In this document: one piece after another, positions 34,115 to 45,288 of the stretch
Numbering within the stretch: position 1 is the first letter of the stretch
Layout: every line of letters starts with the position of its first letter
Assembly (NCBI GenBank): GCA_022813625.1
Contig: JAKLMB010000005.1
Coordinates: 1,054,001-1,118,000 of the forward strand
Source of the DNA: Aaosphaeria pasadenensis
Taxonomy: Eukaryota > Ascomycota > Dothideomycetes > Pleosporales
Direction of reading: 5' to 3'
Length of the DNA: 64,000 nt
Notes under the pieces: model-generated
What the model was told of the DNA's origin: nothing
Databases searched by the model: none
Seen by the model: only the letters and a program-made list of their open reading frames with translations
Program-made: the position numbers and the translations under genes

Positions 34115-36414
34115 ATGAGCGATGGCATGCAAATCGACCCAGAGTCTCCACGCGGCACAAAAAGAAAAGTCGACGATACGCTTCCGCTCCCTGCACCGCG
34201 TCGAATCAAAGCACTCGCAGAAGATGTCGTGAATAAAATCGCAGCCGGCGAGATCATCGTCGCGCCCGTGCATGCACTCAAAGAGCTGATAGAAAACGCC
34301 GTTGACGCCGGGTCAACGGCGTTGGAAGTACTCGTCAAAGATGGCGGATTGAAACTCCTTCAGATCACAGACAATGGTCACGGGATAGATGTCCGTACTT
34401 GAACCTTTGTTCATTTTTCTTTTATTGAAATTCATAGACTGATAACTGTGCAGAAAGAAGATCTGCCGATTCTATGCGAAAGATTCACAACTTCCAAATT
34501 GAAGGCTTTCGAGGATTTGAGCTCGATAGGGACGTATGGCTTCCGTGGTGAAGCTTTGGCAAGTATCAGCCACATTGCCCATCTCAGCGTCACGACGCGG
34601 ACCAAAGAATCGAGTTGCGCCTGGAGAGCCCATTATTCTGGCGGGAAGCTTGCCAGTCCGAAGCCGGGTCAGAGTGCAGAGCCAAAGCCTATCGCTGGTC
34701 GACCCGGTACTCAGATAACCGTATGCATCTTTATACTCTCCCCTTTGACGATAATGGCTGATTGTCGTAGGTTGAAGATCTATTTTATAATGTCCCTTCG
34801 CGGCGGCGTGCCTTCCGTTCTGCAAGCGAGGAGTATGCTAAGATCCTCGAATTGGTCGGAAAGTATGCTGTCCACTGCACTGGCGTGTCGTTCTCCTGCA
34901 AGAAACACGGCGACTCTTCTGCTGGCATTTCTGTCCCAGCCAATGCATCGATTTCGGATCGCATACGGCAGATACATAACAGCGCTGTTGCGAGCGAATT
35001 GGTAACGTTCAAGGCAGAGAACGATCGCTGGGGCTTCAAATGCGAAGCGTGGATCAGCAATGCCAACTACAGCGCTAAGCGTACGACGATGATGTTGTTC
35101 ATCAACCATCGATCCGTCGAGTCACAAGTGATCAAAAAGAGCATTGAGCAAACATACGCTACCTTCCTTCCGAAAGGGGGCCATCCCTTTGTCTATCTCA
35201 GTCTCGACATCGACCCTCAAAGGGTGGATGTAAACGTCCATCCCACAAAGCGCGAAGTCCACTTCTTGAACGAAGATGAGATCATTGACATCGTGTGCGA
35301 TGAGATCCGTAACAGCTTGAGCAAGGTTGATACAAGCCGATCGTTCATGACGCAGTCTCTTTTGTCGAACCCGAAAGTCCCTTTCGCTACACCAATGAAG
35401 CAGACTGCGCCTGCTACTCCAGCCCAGAGCGGGACGGTTGACAGGAGCGGTGTCCGACCAACGCCCAAAACAGCCACGAAGAAACCTTACGAGAACAATC
35501 TCGTACGTACGGATGCGTCCGCCCGCAAGATCACCTCCATGCTCGTGCCACGCGAGTCCACACAAGTTGGTGAGGACGATGACAACGAACCAGAATACGA
35601 ATACACGGAGAAAGAAGCGACGATCTGTCGTCTCACCTCCATCAAAGAGCTTCGAAGTGAAGTGCGAGACGCCATGCACAATGATTTGACCGACGTCATC
35701 TCCATGCACACTTTCGTCGGTATTGTGGACGAGCAGAAGCGTATAGCGGCCATCCAGGGTGGCGTGAAGCTTTTCCTTGTGGATTACGGGATGTTGTGCA
35801 ATGAATACTTCTACCAAGTCGGGCTGACTGACTTTGGCAATTTCGGATCTATCAAATTTAGCCCACCGCTCTCATTACATGAGCTGTTATCGCTAGCAGC
35901 AGAGCAGGAGAAGAAGAACGCAGGAGAATCTGCAGACGAAATCGATTGGAACGAAGTCGTAGAGTCAGTCAAACTCCAATTGATTGAACGACGGGCACTG
36001 CTTCTGGAGTACTTCTCGATGGAGATATCCGAGTCTGGCGAACTACGCGCTCTGCCGCTTTTGATGAAAGACTACATGCCGTCGCTCGCGAAGATCCCCC
36101 AATTCTTGCTGCGGCTCGGACCGCACGTCGACTGGGATTCTGAGAAGGAATGCTTCCGGTCGTTTCTCCGAGAGCTGGCCTCCTTCTACGTCCCTGAAAG
36201 CTTACCGTTGCCGCCAGCGCCCGCCGCGGATGGCGAAGTTGCACCTGAGGAGGACCCTGAGATTACTGCAAGGAGACAGAAAGTCCGTAGGGCGGTCGAG
36301 CACAGCATCTTTCCGGCCTGTAAAGCCAGGTTGGTCGCCACTCGGGGGATGTTGAAGAGCGTAATGGAGGTTGCCAATCTGAAGGGACTGTACAGAGTAT
36401 TCGAACGATGCTAA
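34115..36414 (+). CDS. MLH1: DNA mismatch repair protein MLH1
   Basis: Three exons (34115-34390, 34454-34720, 34771-36414) give 728 residues. MLH1 pairs with PMS1-type partners to form the MutL-alpha endonuclease complex in nuclear mismatch repair and meiotic crossing-over. The N-terminal GHKL ATPase shows KELIEN (Glu57, Asn61), DNGHG (Asp86) and TYGFRGEAL (about 119-127). The transducer block VNVHPTKREVHFL follows, then a poorly conserved linker, then the C-terminal dimerisation domain ending in the family hallmark FERC. The N-terminal extension of about 30 residues before IKALAEDVVNKIAAGE is longer than in human and basic (TKRKV), a possible nuclear signal. Intron 1 needs an atypical donor GTCCGT to keep GID-KED aligned with other MLH1 proteins. 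Confidence 0.95.
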
Positions 36415-36602
36415 GCATGATGAAGGAAAGATGCCATATATCTATTATTTCATAACCCAGAGATATCCATAGACTTATATAGAGGGTATTCGCAATGAAA
36501 AACGAAACGCTCAGAATCACAAACGCCCAACTCCCACCGCACATTAAACTTCCCACTCCCCCCTTCCCATCATTAGCTCAACACCGCCTCCATAGAACAA
36601 CT

Positions 36603-37079
36603 TCACCTGAACCCCCTCTCCGGCGCATAATACTCGACCGCCATCTTCGGAGCCGGCGCATAGTACCCTCCCAGCGGAGCACCAGCACCACCCCCATTCC
36701 CACTCCCACTCCCACTCCCACTCCCACCACTTGCACCTCCTCCAGTACTAGCCCTCATATCCCGAACAAACCCATCATACGTCGTCCCCCTCGTCGCCCC
36801 CAACCCCCTTCCCATATCCCCATACGCCGACCTACTCTCCCTCAATCCCGGCGACGACGGCGACGTCGATGACGACGCACCACCCGCAGCTGCAGCGCCA
36901 ACCCTCCTCCCCGTCACGGGGTCCCGCCCGGCCGCCTGCCTCGCTTCGGCAAGGAGGTCGGGGGTCGAGCTGTGCTTGTGCTGGTATTGGGCGCTGTTGG
37001 CGGTGGGGTTTTTGGCGTAGGGGTTTTTGCTCCTGGAGGAGGCGGAGGGGTTGAAGAACTTTTTGAAGGAGAGCGGCAT
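36603..37079 (-). CDS. Small low-complexity hypothetical protein
   Basis: Single-exon frame of 158 residues, basic at the N terminus (MPLSFKKFFNPSASSRSKNPYAKNP). The middle has a STPDLLAEARQAAGRDPVTGRRVG segment that looks conserved. The C-terminal third is Gly/Ser-rich, with a GSGSGSG run encoded by a CCCACT hexanucleotide repeat at about 36698-36726. No membrane segment and no known domain. Family unknown; a short cytosolic or nuclear disordered protein is most likely. It converges on MLH1, 188 bases apart. Confidence 0.6.
   Translation of the reverse strand: MPLSFKKFFNPSASSRSKNPYAKNPTANSAQYQHKHSSTPDLLAEARQAAGRDPVTGRRVGAAAAGGASSSTSPSSPGLRESRSAYGDMGRGLGATRGTTYDGFVRDMRASTGGGASGGSGSGSGSGNGGGAGAPLGGYYAPAPKMAVEYYAPERGFR
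36698..36726 (+). repeat. CCCACT hexanucleotide repeat
   Basis: Tandem CCCACT units inside the small hypothetical gene on the opposite strand, coding for alternating Ser-Gly. Repeat number is likely to vary. Confidence 0.7.
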
Positions 37080-38211
37080 GTTGTTAGGGTTGGATTGGAT
37101 TGGTGGTGTGTGTTTGGAGGGTTAGAGATGAGGTGAGGTGTGTGGTAGAAGAGGTCTGTTTTGTACGCCTTTCGGAGTTTTGGAACGGCGATGTTGGGGC
37201 TTGTTTGTCTTCTGTCTTCGTTGATGGATACACACAGTACAGGGGCCGTGGAGGAGGTTGTTCAGGCAGCCGATGTGTTATATCACCAAATCTATCTCTT
37301 AATGCACGATGTCTCCAATCAGAGCAGTTGCCTCTATAGAAGACGGCGTTCGTGTGATATGGCGAACGAGTTAGCTATAAGGGCATAAAACGGAAAATAG
37401 CATTTGTTCAGGAATCTGGCACCACGAGGCATACGATGGGCTTTAATATATTAATATTCCCACGTTACGGAACGGGTTAAACTCGCAACAAGGCAACAGC
37501 TGCATCTCCTCCCCCCTTTTGGGAACGCGGGCGAGATTGGAAGGATCCGCCCATCGCACCAACAAGGGCTAGACCGCGCGCAGGGCCAGATTGGCTTTTC
37601 ATCACAGTTTGAGGGGGGAACAAGGCAAACGACGGGAGTTCATGAATTCCAGGTATTATTTATTGCTACTAAAAGCATCTAGAATGCAGCCATCGTGTTG
37701 CTGCTATAGCCATAACATAAACCTCCGTGTGTGTACCTTTATCTCTCTATCATGGAATGCTGCTCATTGCTGTTTCTCAGTGTCACCGTTCGGCATCGTG
37801 AAAAGCGTTAGGCGTACAACCAAAGTGTTCGTGAAATACTTCGTAGTGGAGTGTTTCGAAACTCGTAGTTGAAGAGAAACTGCAGCTTGCCATACGACCA
37901 TGCAATAACCGGAGAAAAAGGCTCCCATAAAAAATCTCCAGACGTATTCCGGCCGAGAGATACGACCTCGGAGCATTCTCCCAGATGATCAAGGTTCAAA
38001 AATGAAGTTGAGTAGGGGAGTAAAGAAGGGGAAAAAAAGAAACCATGCTGCAATACAGGATTAACACAGACCAATGCACTCCGGGCTCTGCTTCTTCGTG
38101 TCCCTCGAGGCATAGAGATGAAGCTAGAGACGATGACCGATAAAGACTGATGTTACAGCGCCTCAATTGCGAACGAGTGGGTGCCCAGTTTGGGGCACAA
38201 ACATATGCCGA
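37080..38211. other. Region between small hypothetical gene and large disordered protein
   Basis: About 1.1 kb holding the promoter of the small minus-strand gene and the 3' flank of the next minus-strand gene. Frames here are short and unconvincing. Confidence 0.45.
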
Positions 38212-41200
38212 TCAGTGGACAGGTGCGGCGCGCCTGGTCCAAGTAGAGCTGCTATGCGGTGGGGTCGACCGATTACTGTTCCATCCACTGTTACCAGAAG
38301 ATCGGGAGGTGTTGTTCGAGTTGGAATTCTCCCTCTGAAAATTCGACGGCTTACGCGGACGTTGGGTCTGACTGGAGCTGGATGGATTTGTGCTGGCATT
38401 CGTGGTGCGCTTAGGTCCCTTTTGACCGGAACTCTTGCGGCTACTATTGCCACGCTTCCTTGCCACAAATTTCGTGACGGGACTGGTCATGTTGCCAAGG
38501 CGAATCTTAACCTCAATACCTTCCGCGTTCTGCTCGTAATCAAGAATGTTGAGGGTAGACTTGGTTGTGATGTCCATTGGGCGCTGCCACTTCGAGTTTG
38601 GTCGACCGTTGGGAGGGAACCCCGCGGGCGGCTCATGGGAAGCCAGGTGGGGAACCTTCGGCGGCTTCACAATGGGAAGTGACCCGAATTCACGCTCCTC
38701 GAGCAGTGCAGCCTCAGCACTCGTACGCGACGTTTTCTCGCTGCTGTTGTCGTCCGAGAAAGTTCTTCTGGGCAGCGAAACGGTGGCAGCAGCCACATTA
38801 CCACGAACCTCGAGCGGGGCCTTGGAGGAAGCCGCGATGGCCAATGCGCTGGGCTTCACGGGAATAGTCGCTTGGAGTGTGGGCGAATGACCAGAAGCAG
38901 CAAGTTGGGAGGAATTGCTACCCTTATCAAGAAGACTGTTAAACCTTGCCTGCCATTCGGGATTGAGTGCAAGTGGGCGTGCACCTAGACGGGACCTGGG
39001 CATACTGACTGCAGTATCGGCTGAGGTTGTGGATTCAGCAATAGCAGCTGGAGGGAGACGCACTCTTGGAGAAGGCCGAGGCATCTTAACCACTGGATTG
39101 GTGCTGTCTCCAGTGAAGGCAGGGTGCTGCTCAGTCTCAGGTGGTGGGGGTGAGTCTGGATCAACGAAAGCCGAGATCGCCTGCACGGCAGGTTCAGTCG
39201 GCCTGGGAAAGAATCGAGACGGGCGCGCGCCGGCCTGTTGGGACTGACCACTCTGACCACTGGCCTGCTGTGGAAGGGTCACTTCGATCGTAGCCTTCAT
39301 GAGGTCGTCCTTAGGCTTCAACTCTGAAAGGCCCTGCGGCAACTCAGGCTTTGCGTCGCCCTTGGGGAAGCGGTGGCCAGCGGCGTTGTCATGAAGTGTG
39401 GCCTGTACCCTGTTCTTTCGGCTCTGATAGGTTTCCGACATGTCCGGTCTGTAGGTATCACCACCCATACGCTCGTGCTCTTGTCGTGCTTTTTCGATGT
39501 GTGCCCGGTCATCTTGCTTGATGGCTGCAGCGAAGTTGCCCCAGCCTTTATCGATAGGAGGAGCGATAGGACCTGGCTTGTGGCCACCACCGACCTGCGG
39601 AGGAGCAGCGTGATCAGGTTTGGAGAACATGTTTGATTGAGCGAAGGGCTGTCCCGTAGCCAAGTGAGTCTGTGAGGAAGGCGTGGGCTTTAGCTGAGAG
39701 TTTAGGTTCAAAGAGGAACTCTGACTCGGGTTGGGAGGTGATGCGAGTTGTTGCGTGCTCGAATGTTGGGCTCTGTAGCTCGAATCGAAAATTCCGTTTC
39801 CAAGTGCTCGGTCTTTTGTTTGTGGTGGACCCCAAACGGTAGACCAAGGTCGAGGTTGTTGAAGTGAAGGTGCAGCCCAGGCCGCCTGGGGAGGTTGGCT
39901 TGATTTGAGCACCTGCGCACGTGCCTCGCCCTCTGGTTGTTGCATTTGCGTTTGCGTCTGCGATTGTTCTAGAGGCAACTTATTGTGTCTATTGTCTCGA
40001 CCGAGGGTATTCACTGATTGTGCATGAGGTTCAGTGAGGAATTCACCGTTTGGAGGAGTGGCTGCCTTGGAGTGAAGGTCGGCGATCTGTTTGTTAGGTG
40101 AAGGACTTGGTTTCGGGACCGAGTCTGCAGCCTTCATTGGCTTCCCCGCCGGCGTATCGGCTGCATGTTGCTTCTTCACAGGATGAGGCTGGTGAACCTT
40201 CATCATACCATACTGTGCGATTTCACCTTCAGAGGTTGGAACCGGTGGTTTTGGAGGTGAGTGAACAGGAACAGGCACTGCTTTGCCTTTCTGCGGTGAT
40301 CTCTCTGCAGCTTGTGATGGTGACCTTTCGTTGCCCTTCGCCTTGGTGTCTTCGGTGTGGCCTAGATTTTCGAGCTTCTTGCGAAGTCGCTCCTTCCGTT
40401 CTGCCTCTTCCTTCTGCTCCTGCTCCAATTGCTTCTGCTTCGCGAGCCTAGCTCTCTCCAACTTCTCCCGCATCAGCCGGTTTTGTACCTCCACGGGATC
40501 CTCTGTTTGAACGGCAGGAGCTGGTGCTGTACCATCTTGAGCGCCGAATGAACCCACGGATCCATAAGGCGACGTAGGCTGTGCGATGGATAAATTCGGT
40601 GATGACTTTTGAGGTGAGACGAGAGGTTGCTCGGGTACTGCCGGAAAGGCATGGCGAGGTATTGGGCTCAAACCATCGGCGCCATTGATTGAGTGCGAGC
40701 CACGTCGCTGCACATTCAATGGAGGTAAAGGGATCTCGGGTCCTCGTCTGTCTATTGACAATCGTCGCCCACCACTTCCTCCACTGACATTCGATGACGT
40801 GCGTCTTCGACCCCAGGTTGGTGCGTCTGCGCTCGTTCTTGATGTCTGGAAAGCTGCTGAGGGTTCCGCTGGTCCATCATGTGCAGGCCGTTGCAGGACC
40901 GCAGGTTGATTCCGGTAGCCATCCCTGAATGAACCACGGCGAGTCTCATTAACAGGCTCGTAACGCCCGCTGTGAGAATTGTATAACTCCCTATTACCAC
41001 GGTCGTCTCTCCAAGATCGATTAAAATCATCCGGAGCAATTTCCTTCGCAGGAGCCGGATGAAATTGTGCTTCGTTTCCATATGTATCTCTTTGAGAAAA
41101 CCGATGGGGTGGCGGCTGCTGAACAGGGGTATGTATCTGTACCGGGGGTACCTTTTCTACAGGTGGAAGAGTAGCCCATGGTGACTTTATAGGAGCGGGC

Positions 41201-42423
41201 GCGGAGGGTTTAGCAACCAGTGTAGGTTTCTCAGGTTGTCCTTTGAGGATGAGGCCAGATTTTGTCCCAGTCTGAGTATGTGCACCAGGCTTCAAGATCG
41301 TCTTGTTGCTCATTGTTGAGCTTGGTCTTTGCGAGCCTTGTGCGGTTGTGGATGGGGGGATCGTAGCATCCGTTGAAGGCTCCGGTTTCGCCACGACTTT
41401 GGGTACTTCAGGCGGTGGCGGTAGAGGTTCCGCTTCCACTGCTGCTACCGTAGATTTAGTTCCATCCATCCACTGAACGGTCTCAGGTGCCCAATCGTCC
41501 TCATCATCGTCGATGTCTGCCCACTTCGCCTCTTTTCCATTGTCATCAGCCTGCAGACGTGTTGCCATGTGAATCCCGTACTGCTGCTTGAGTTCCTCGT
41601 CCGTGAATTGCTTCGGCGGCGGTGGAGGTACCGGCTGGTTCTTATTCCATACCTTGCTAGCATCAGGGCCTGAGCCTCCTCCGTTGGCATTCGATAGGGA
41701 CGAGCGAGAGGTAAGATTCCCACTACCTGATTTAGCGACCAATCGAGGTTTTGCACTGAGTTGTGCAGGGCCATTGGCTTGTCCAGGAACGATTTGCTTC
41801 TCGCCAGGTCGCGCGGCGGGGATCGAAACGGCGGACTTCGCAAGAAAGTTCTTGGTGACAGAAACGGATTTAAAAGAAGCAGGCTTCTTTACGGAATTCG
41901 ACCGCAAATGTCCTCCCAGGAGCTCCTTCGTAGGATCGACACTTCCGGGTCGGCTGATATCAGTATCCGAACCACCGCTGACATCTCCAAGTCCCAGTTG
42001 TGAGTTGGCCTCTTCTGACGCAGAATACTCGCCAGAATCACCATTAAGAAGTCGGTCTTTCAAGGTTCCTAGGGCAGAGTCCGCCTAAAAAAAAGGGTCA
42101 GAAATGTTCACAAATCTCTTCACGAGCAAATATCTGCTGATCTTCGCCACTGCGCCTGCTGCTATCCCTGCCCATAGTATCCCGATCCGACTCACCTTGT
42201 CCGATAGCTGCGAGACATCTCCCTTGCTCTCTTCCTTATTTGTCGCGTTCGTGCTCGTGGTAGGTAAAGCTTCTGAGGGTTTCGAGTTGACGTTTGAGGT
42301 TGCCGAAGGCGCTTTGCCGTTGCCGGCGGGGGTGCTGGTAGATGTCGCATTATCGTCGATGGGCGAGGGGCCACCCATCGACTGTGCTTCCTTTACCACA
42401 TCGTGGGTGATCTGCTCTGCCAT
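38212..42423 (-). CDS. Large disordered protein with charged coiled coil
   Basis: Two exons (42423-42196 and 42084-38212, joined in phase 0) give about 1366 residues; an in-frame ATG at 42537 would add 38. I do not recognise a named family. Most of the chain is Pro/Ser/Gln-rich and disordered. Three islands look structured or conserved: the block DEELKQQYGIHMATRLQADD and the acidic KWADIDDDEDDWAPETVQW after it (about 245-290); a strongly charged helix of about 60 residues beginning QNRLMREKLERARLAKQK (roughly 640-700), probably a coiled coil; and a C-terminal basic tail rich in Arg, Ser and Asn (RKRGNSSRKSSGQKGPKRTT) suited to RNA or DNA contact. The acidic Trp-containing motif suggests a protein-docking site. 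A role in mRNA or translation control is a guess only. Confidence 0.75.
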
Positions 42424-43592
42424 AACAGTTTTCGGAACTGTAGAGGCAGTGAAAGGGTTGCTGTCAGAATGCTGGGTCTTGTAAAGTGAGGCGTGGCAAG
42501 GAACAGCGTCGGTCGGAGCTGACCGATCGTCCTTCATAGTCCATATATTGAGAGAGAGGGGCAAGAGAGCGGTTCAAGTACCTAAGGTCAGATAACAGAG
42601 ATCGCCACGGGGGTTGTAGTACGCGCTTCCGTAGAGAGGTTAACTACGTGTTCCGGAAGCGTGCGCGGCGTGTGCGGAGGTTCGGGTTCGAGGATGGATG
42701 CGCTGCTATGGCAGGTGATGAAGTTTCGCGCGCGCGACTGTCGCTAACGGCGGAGGAAACTGTGTTCCGTGAAAGGGGAGAAGGCCTTTGGGGTTGTGGC
42801 CGGCGATGAGGTGATGAGTGTTTATGAGGGAGTGTTGTGAACAGCAAAGTCCAGGTTGGACGATATGCGGATTGGCCTGAGGAGAGGCTTGGCAGATGCT
42901 TCTTTACACAGTAAGGCAGTTAACTAGTTAGAGTGAGTGAGAGAGCAAGCAGAGCTGAGGGCAACTTCGAAACACCAGCTAGCCACGTCGCACTCTCCCG
43001 TATACTATTGTTATTGTAGTGACTCAATGATTCCATGCAAATCCCGATGCCATTTGTTTGTATTAAATGATCGATATCTATTAATGGAGACACATTCATC
43101 GCACACGTGATCGTTCACTTGTCCTTGTAGTTTGTTATGTAGGTAGTTAGCAGTGAAACTGTAGGTGGTACCGCGAATGACGCCGAAAACGAAAGCGTTA
43201 CGGAGCGCCATGTTCCACGACTTCGTCACTCATCTGTTCACGCAAATCACTCTCTTCCTCATCTTGAAACGCGCCAATACTGTTACAATAATTTTCATAA
43301 TTACTGGTAGACGATGAACGTGATATGCTTGACCCCGAAATATATCGCTGGAGGGGTGGAGAAAAGTTGTCCGTTGCTCGGGCCGAAGTCACGTTTCCAT
43401 CTCTCAATATCAGAAGCACAAACTGTTTAGGACGCGCTCATATTGTTGGCAACACACAATCTCATAGGCAGTGCACAGTCTATAATTTGATCGAAAATGG
43501 AGTGGCTAGATCTCTTCTTGGCCTCTACTACACGCTATATTTACATAAGCTGCCTTGCCTGCTCAGGTATTGCCGTGAATCGTCTTATCCGC
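42424..43592. other. Region upstream of the large disordered protein
   Basis: About 1.2 kb between the start of the disordered-protein gene and the stop of the ATP-synthase subunit f gene. Overlapping minus-strand frames at 43198-43419 and 43011-43229 have protein-like composition but no start context, splice link or family that I can support. Confidence 0.4.
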
Positions 43593-44241
43593 TTAATGAG
43601 CGTTGTTCTTGTGGTGGCCTATTGAAAATCAGTAAACATTCCAATATTGCCGTAGACCTCACTTACGCAGATGGAAGTAGTAGTTCTGTGCGTAACCGAA
43701 AAGGGCGAGGACCGCAATGGCGTGGACGAGAGCTATCAATTGTGAGCTTTTGGACTCCTTTCAGCCGAACAGGATGTTTCCGGGATTACTCACGCATGCC
43801 AGATGGGTTCTTGCCGAAGTACTTCTTCTGGTAACGTCCGAGAAGGCCTTTGGCCTCGCGCTCGGGAGCTGGGCCTCGGGGAAGCTTCTCGTAGAAGTTC
43901 ACAACCTTCTGCATACGGACGGCATTGGGGGATGCGCCGATGGCCTTGCTCAGTTGTTAGCCGGTGTTTCTAGTGAGAAAAATGTGATGAAGCGGTCCTC
44001 ATGGCTATGATATGCCAGGTGCGCCGAGAGTCATTGGTAGCGATTTGCGGTCGAGCGGGAGGGAGTTTTCGAAGCTTCCAGGGGCGCTGCGATCATCGGA
44101 AAGGGGTCTTCGGGAGTTCTTACATTAGGTGAGGCAACCTATACGATTCAATTAGCATGGTGTGAAGCTGTGCTGGTGGTTGGCAATGCGTACCTTGGGA
44201 GGGATGAGGGTGGAAAGAGCGCGCTTGGTAATGAAGCTCAT
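43593..44241 (-). CDS. ATP17: Mitochondrial F1Fo ATP synthase subunit f
   Basis: Five exons (44241-44194, 44138-44124, 43944-43794, 43732-43667, 43618-43593) give 101 residues, the usual size for fungal subunit f. The N terminus MSFITKRALSTLIPPK is a family-typical mitochondrial presequence. A 15-base micro-exon supplies VASPN. Exon 3 gives the matrix-side block VVNFYEKLPRGPAPEREAKGLLGRYQKKYFGKNPSG. Exons 4-5 give the single membrane helix and the end PLVHAIAVLALFGYAQNYYFHLRHHKN. The protein sits in the membrane part of complex V and supports dimerisation. Every splice junction rebuilds conserved sequence. It diverges from the complex I subunit gene over 254 bases. Confidence 0.92.
44124..44138 (-). 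other. ATP17: 15-base micro-exon of ATP17
   Basis: Encodes VASPN between a TATAG acceptor and a GTAAGA donor. Homologues read STLIPPKVASP at this point, so the micro-exon is needed; skipping it would give an in-frame five-residue deletion. Confidence 0.75.
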
Positions 44242-44495
44242 CTTGACGGCTGCGGTCAAATTAGTATCAATTGAAAGCTCCCGACGGCTTTATTACGATT
44301 CGGCGACGAACCTGGACTGGCAAGATGGACGGAGCGGAGATGGACGTGGGGGAGAGTTGATGGAAGAGTTGTTGAAAGCTTCGCCAGTGCGGATCGAACG
44401 ACTTAGTCAGCAACCTCTCGGCGCCTGCTTTCGCAACAACCTCATCGAACTACACTGGGAGCATACAACCCCTCCAGCAACGCCAACCACGCACA
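44242..44495. promoter_or_regulatory. Bidirectional promoter, ATP17 / NDUFS4
   Basis: Only 254 bases separate two divergent starts for subunits of respiratory complexes V and I, so the two genes very likely share control elements and are co-expressed. Repeated GACGG motifs occur near 44252, 44282 and 44328. Confidence 0.6.
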
Positions 44496-45288
44496 ATGTC
44501 CGCGCTTCCTAGGTCAATTGGCTCACGCCTCATCCCAGCGACTCTTAGGCCTGTTGCCACCAGGGCCGCAGCCCCTCGTTTCCGCACATATGCCACCGAC
44601 GGTTCGAGCACCGAACCTCCAACGAAGACGAGCCCCAGCGATGCTCCCGCCGTAAGACACACCGAGACGACCAATATTCGAGAGGCAGGCCCTGCCGAGA
44701 GTGCCAGTCATCAGCCCGACTACAATGTTGCCGTGGATTACCGAACCTCGTATGTAGCTCTGTTCCACCAGCATGCTACGTATATGCAGACCTCTGACAC
44801 CAAGCAGTAACTTCTCCCCGATCCCCAGGCGTGTGATGGACGGAAGCGAGCCAGGCGAGTCTGTCGCCGCTGCTGTTCTCTCTGGCGCTCCGGTCGATCT
44901 CCAGGCTAGGACTGTGCGGTAAGTACATATCTTCGTGTATACGAATCACCCAGAGGTAGCGCTAAAGGTGTATCGCAGGATCTACCGTCCCACTAAGCCT
45001 GCCACTCAGTCTGGCGACTGGCACTCTCATCACTGGTTGATGGATTGGGATCCTCTCCAGAAGGGCTGGCGATGGGAGAACCCATTGATGGGATGGCAAT
45101 CATCTGCCGATTTCATGAACGGACACAGGATACAGTTCAAGACCAAGGAGGACGCCATTGCATTTGCCAACAAGCAGGGTTACGAATACTTTGTGCAGGA
45201 GCCCAACGAGCGCAAATTTGTCCCCAAGGCATATGCCAACAACTTCACGCACAGCCCAAAGAAGCTCAAGATGATCCGAACAAAGTAG
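44496..45288 (+). CDS. NDUFS4: NADH:ubiquinone oxidoreductase subunit NDUFS4 (21 kDa)
   Basis: Three exons (44496-44749, 44829-44918, 44979-45288) give 217 residues. This is the accessory 18/21-kDa subunit of mitochondrial complex I, placed at the junction of the NADH module and the arm. Residues 1-35 form an Arg/Ser/Ala-rich presequence (RLIPATLRPVATRAAAPRFR). The conserved body follows: IYRPTKPATQSGDWHSHHWLMDWD, then WENPLMGWQSSADFM, then the ETC-complex signature region FKTKEDAIAFANKQGYEY, ending KKLKMIRTK. Both introns lie in phase 2 and rebuild SRVMDG and VRIYRP. Confidence 0.94.
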
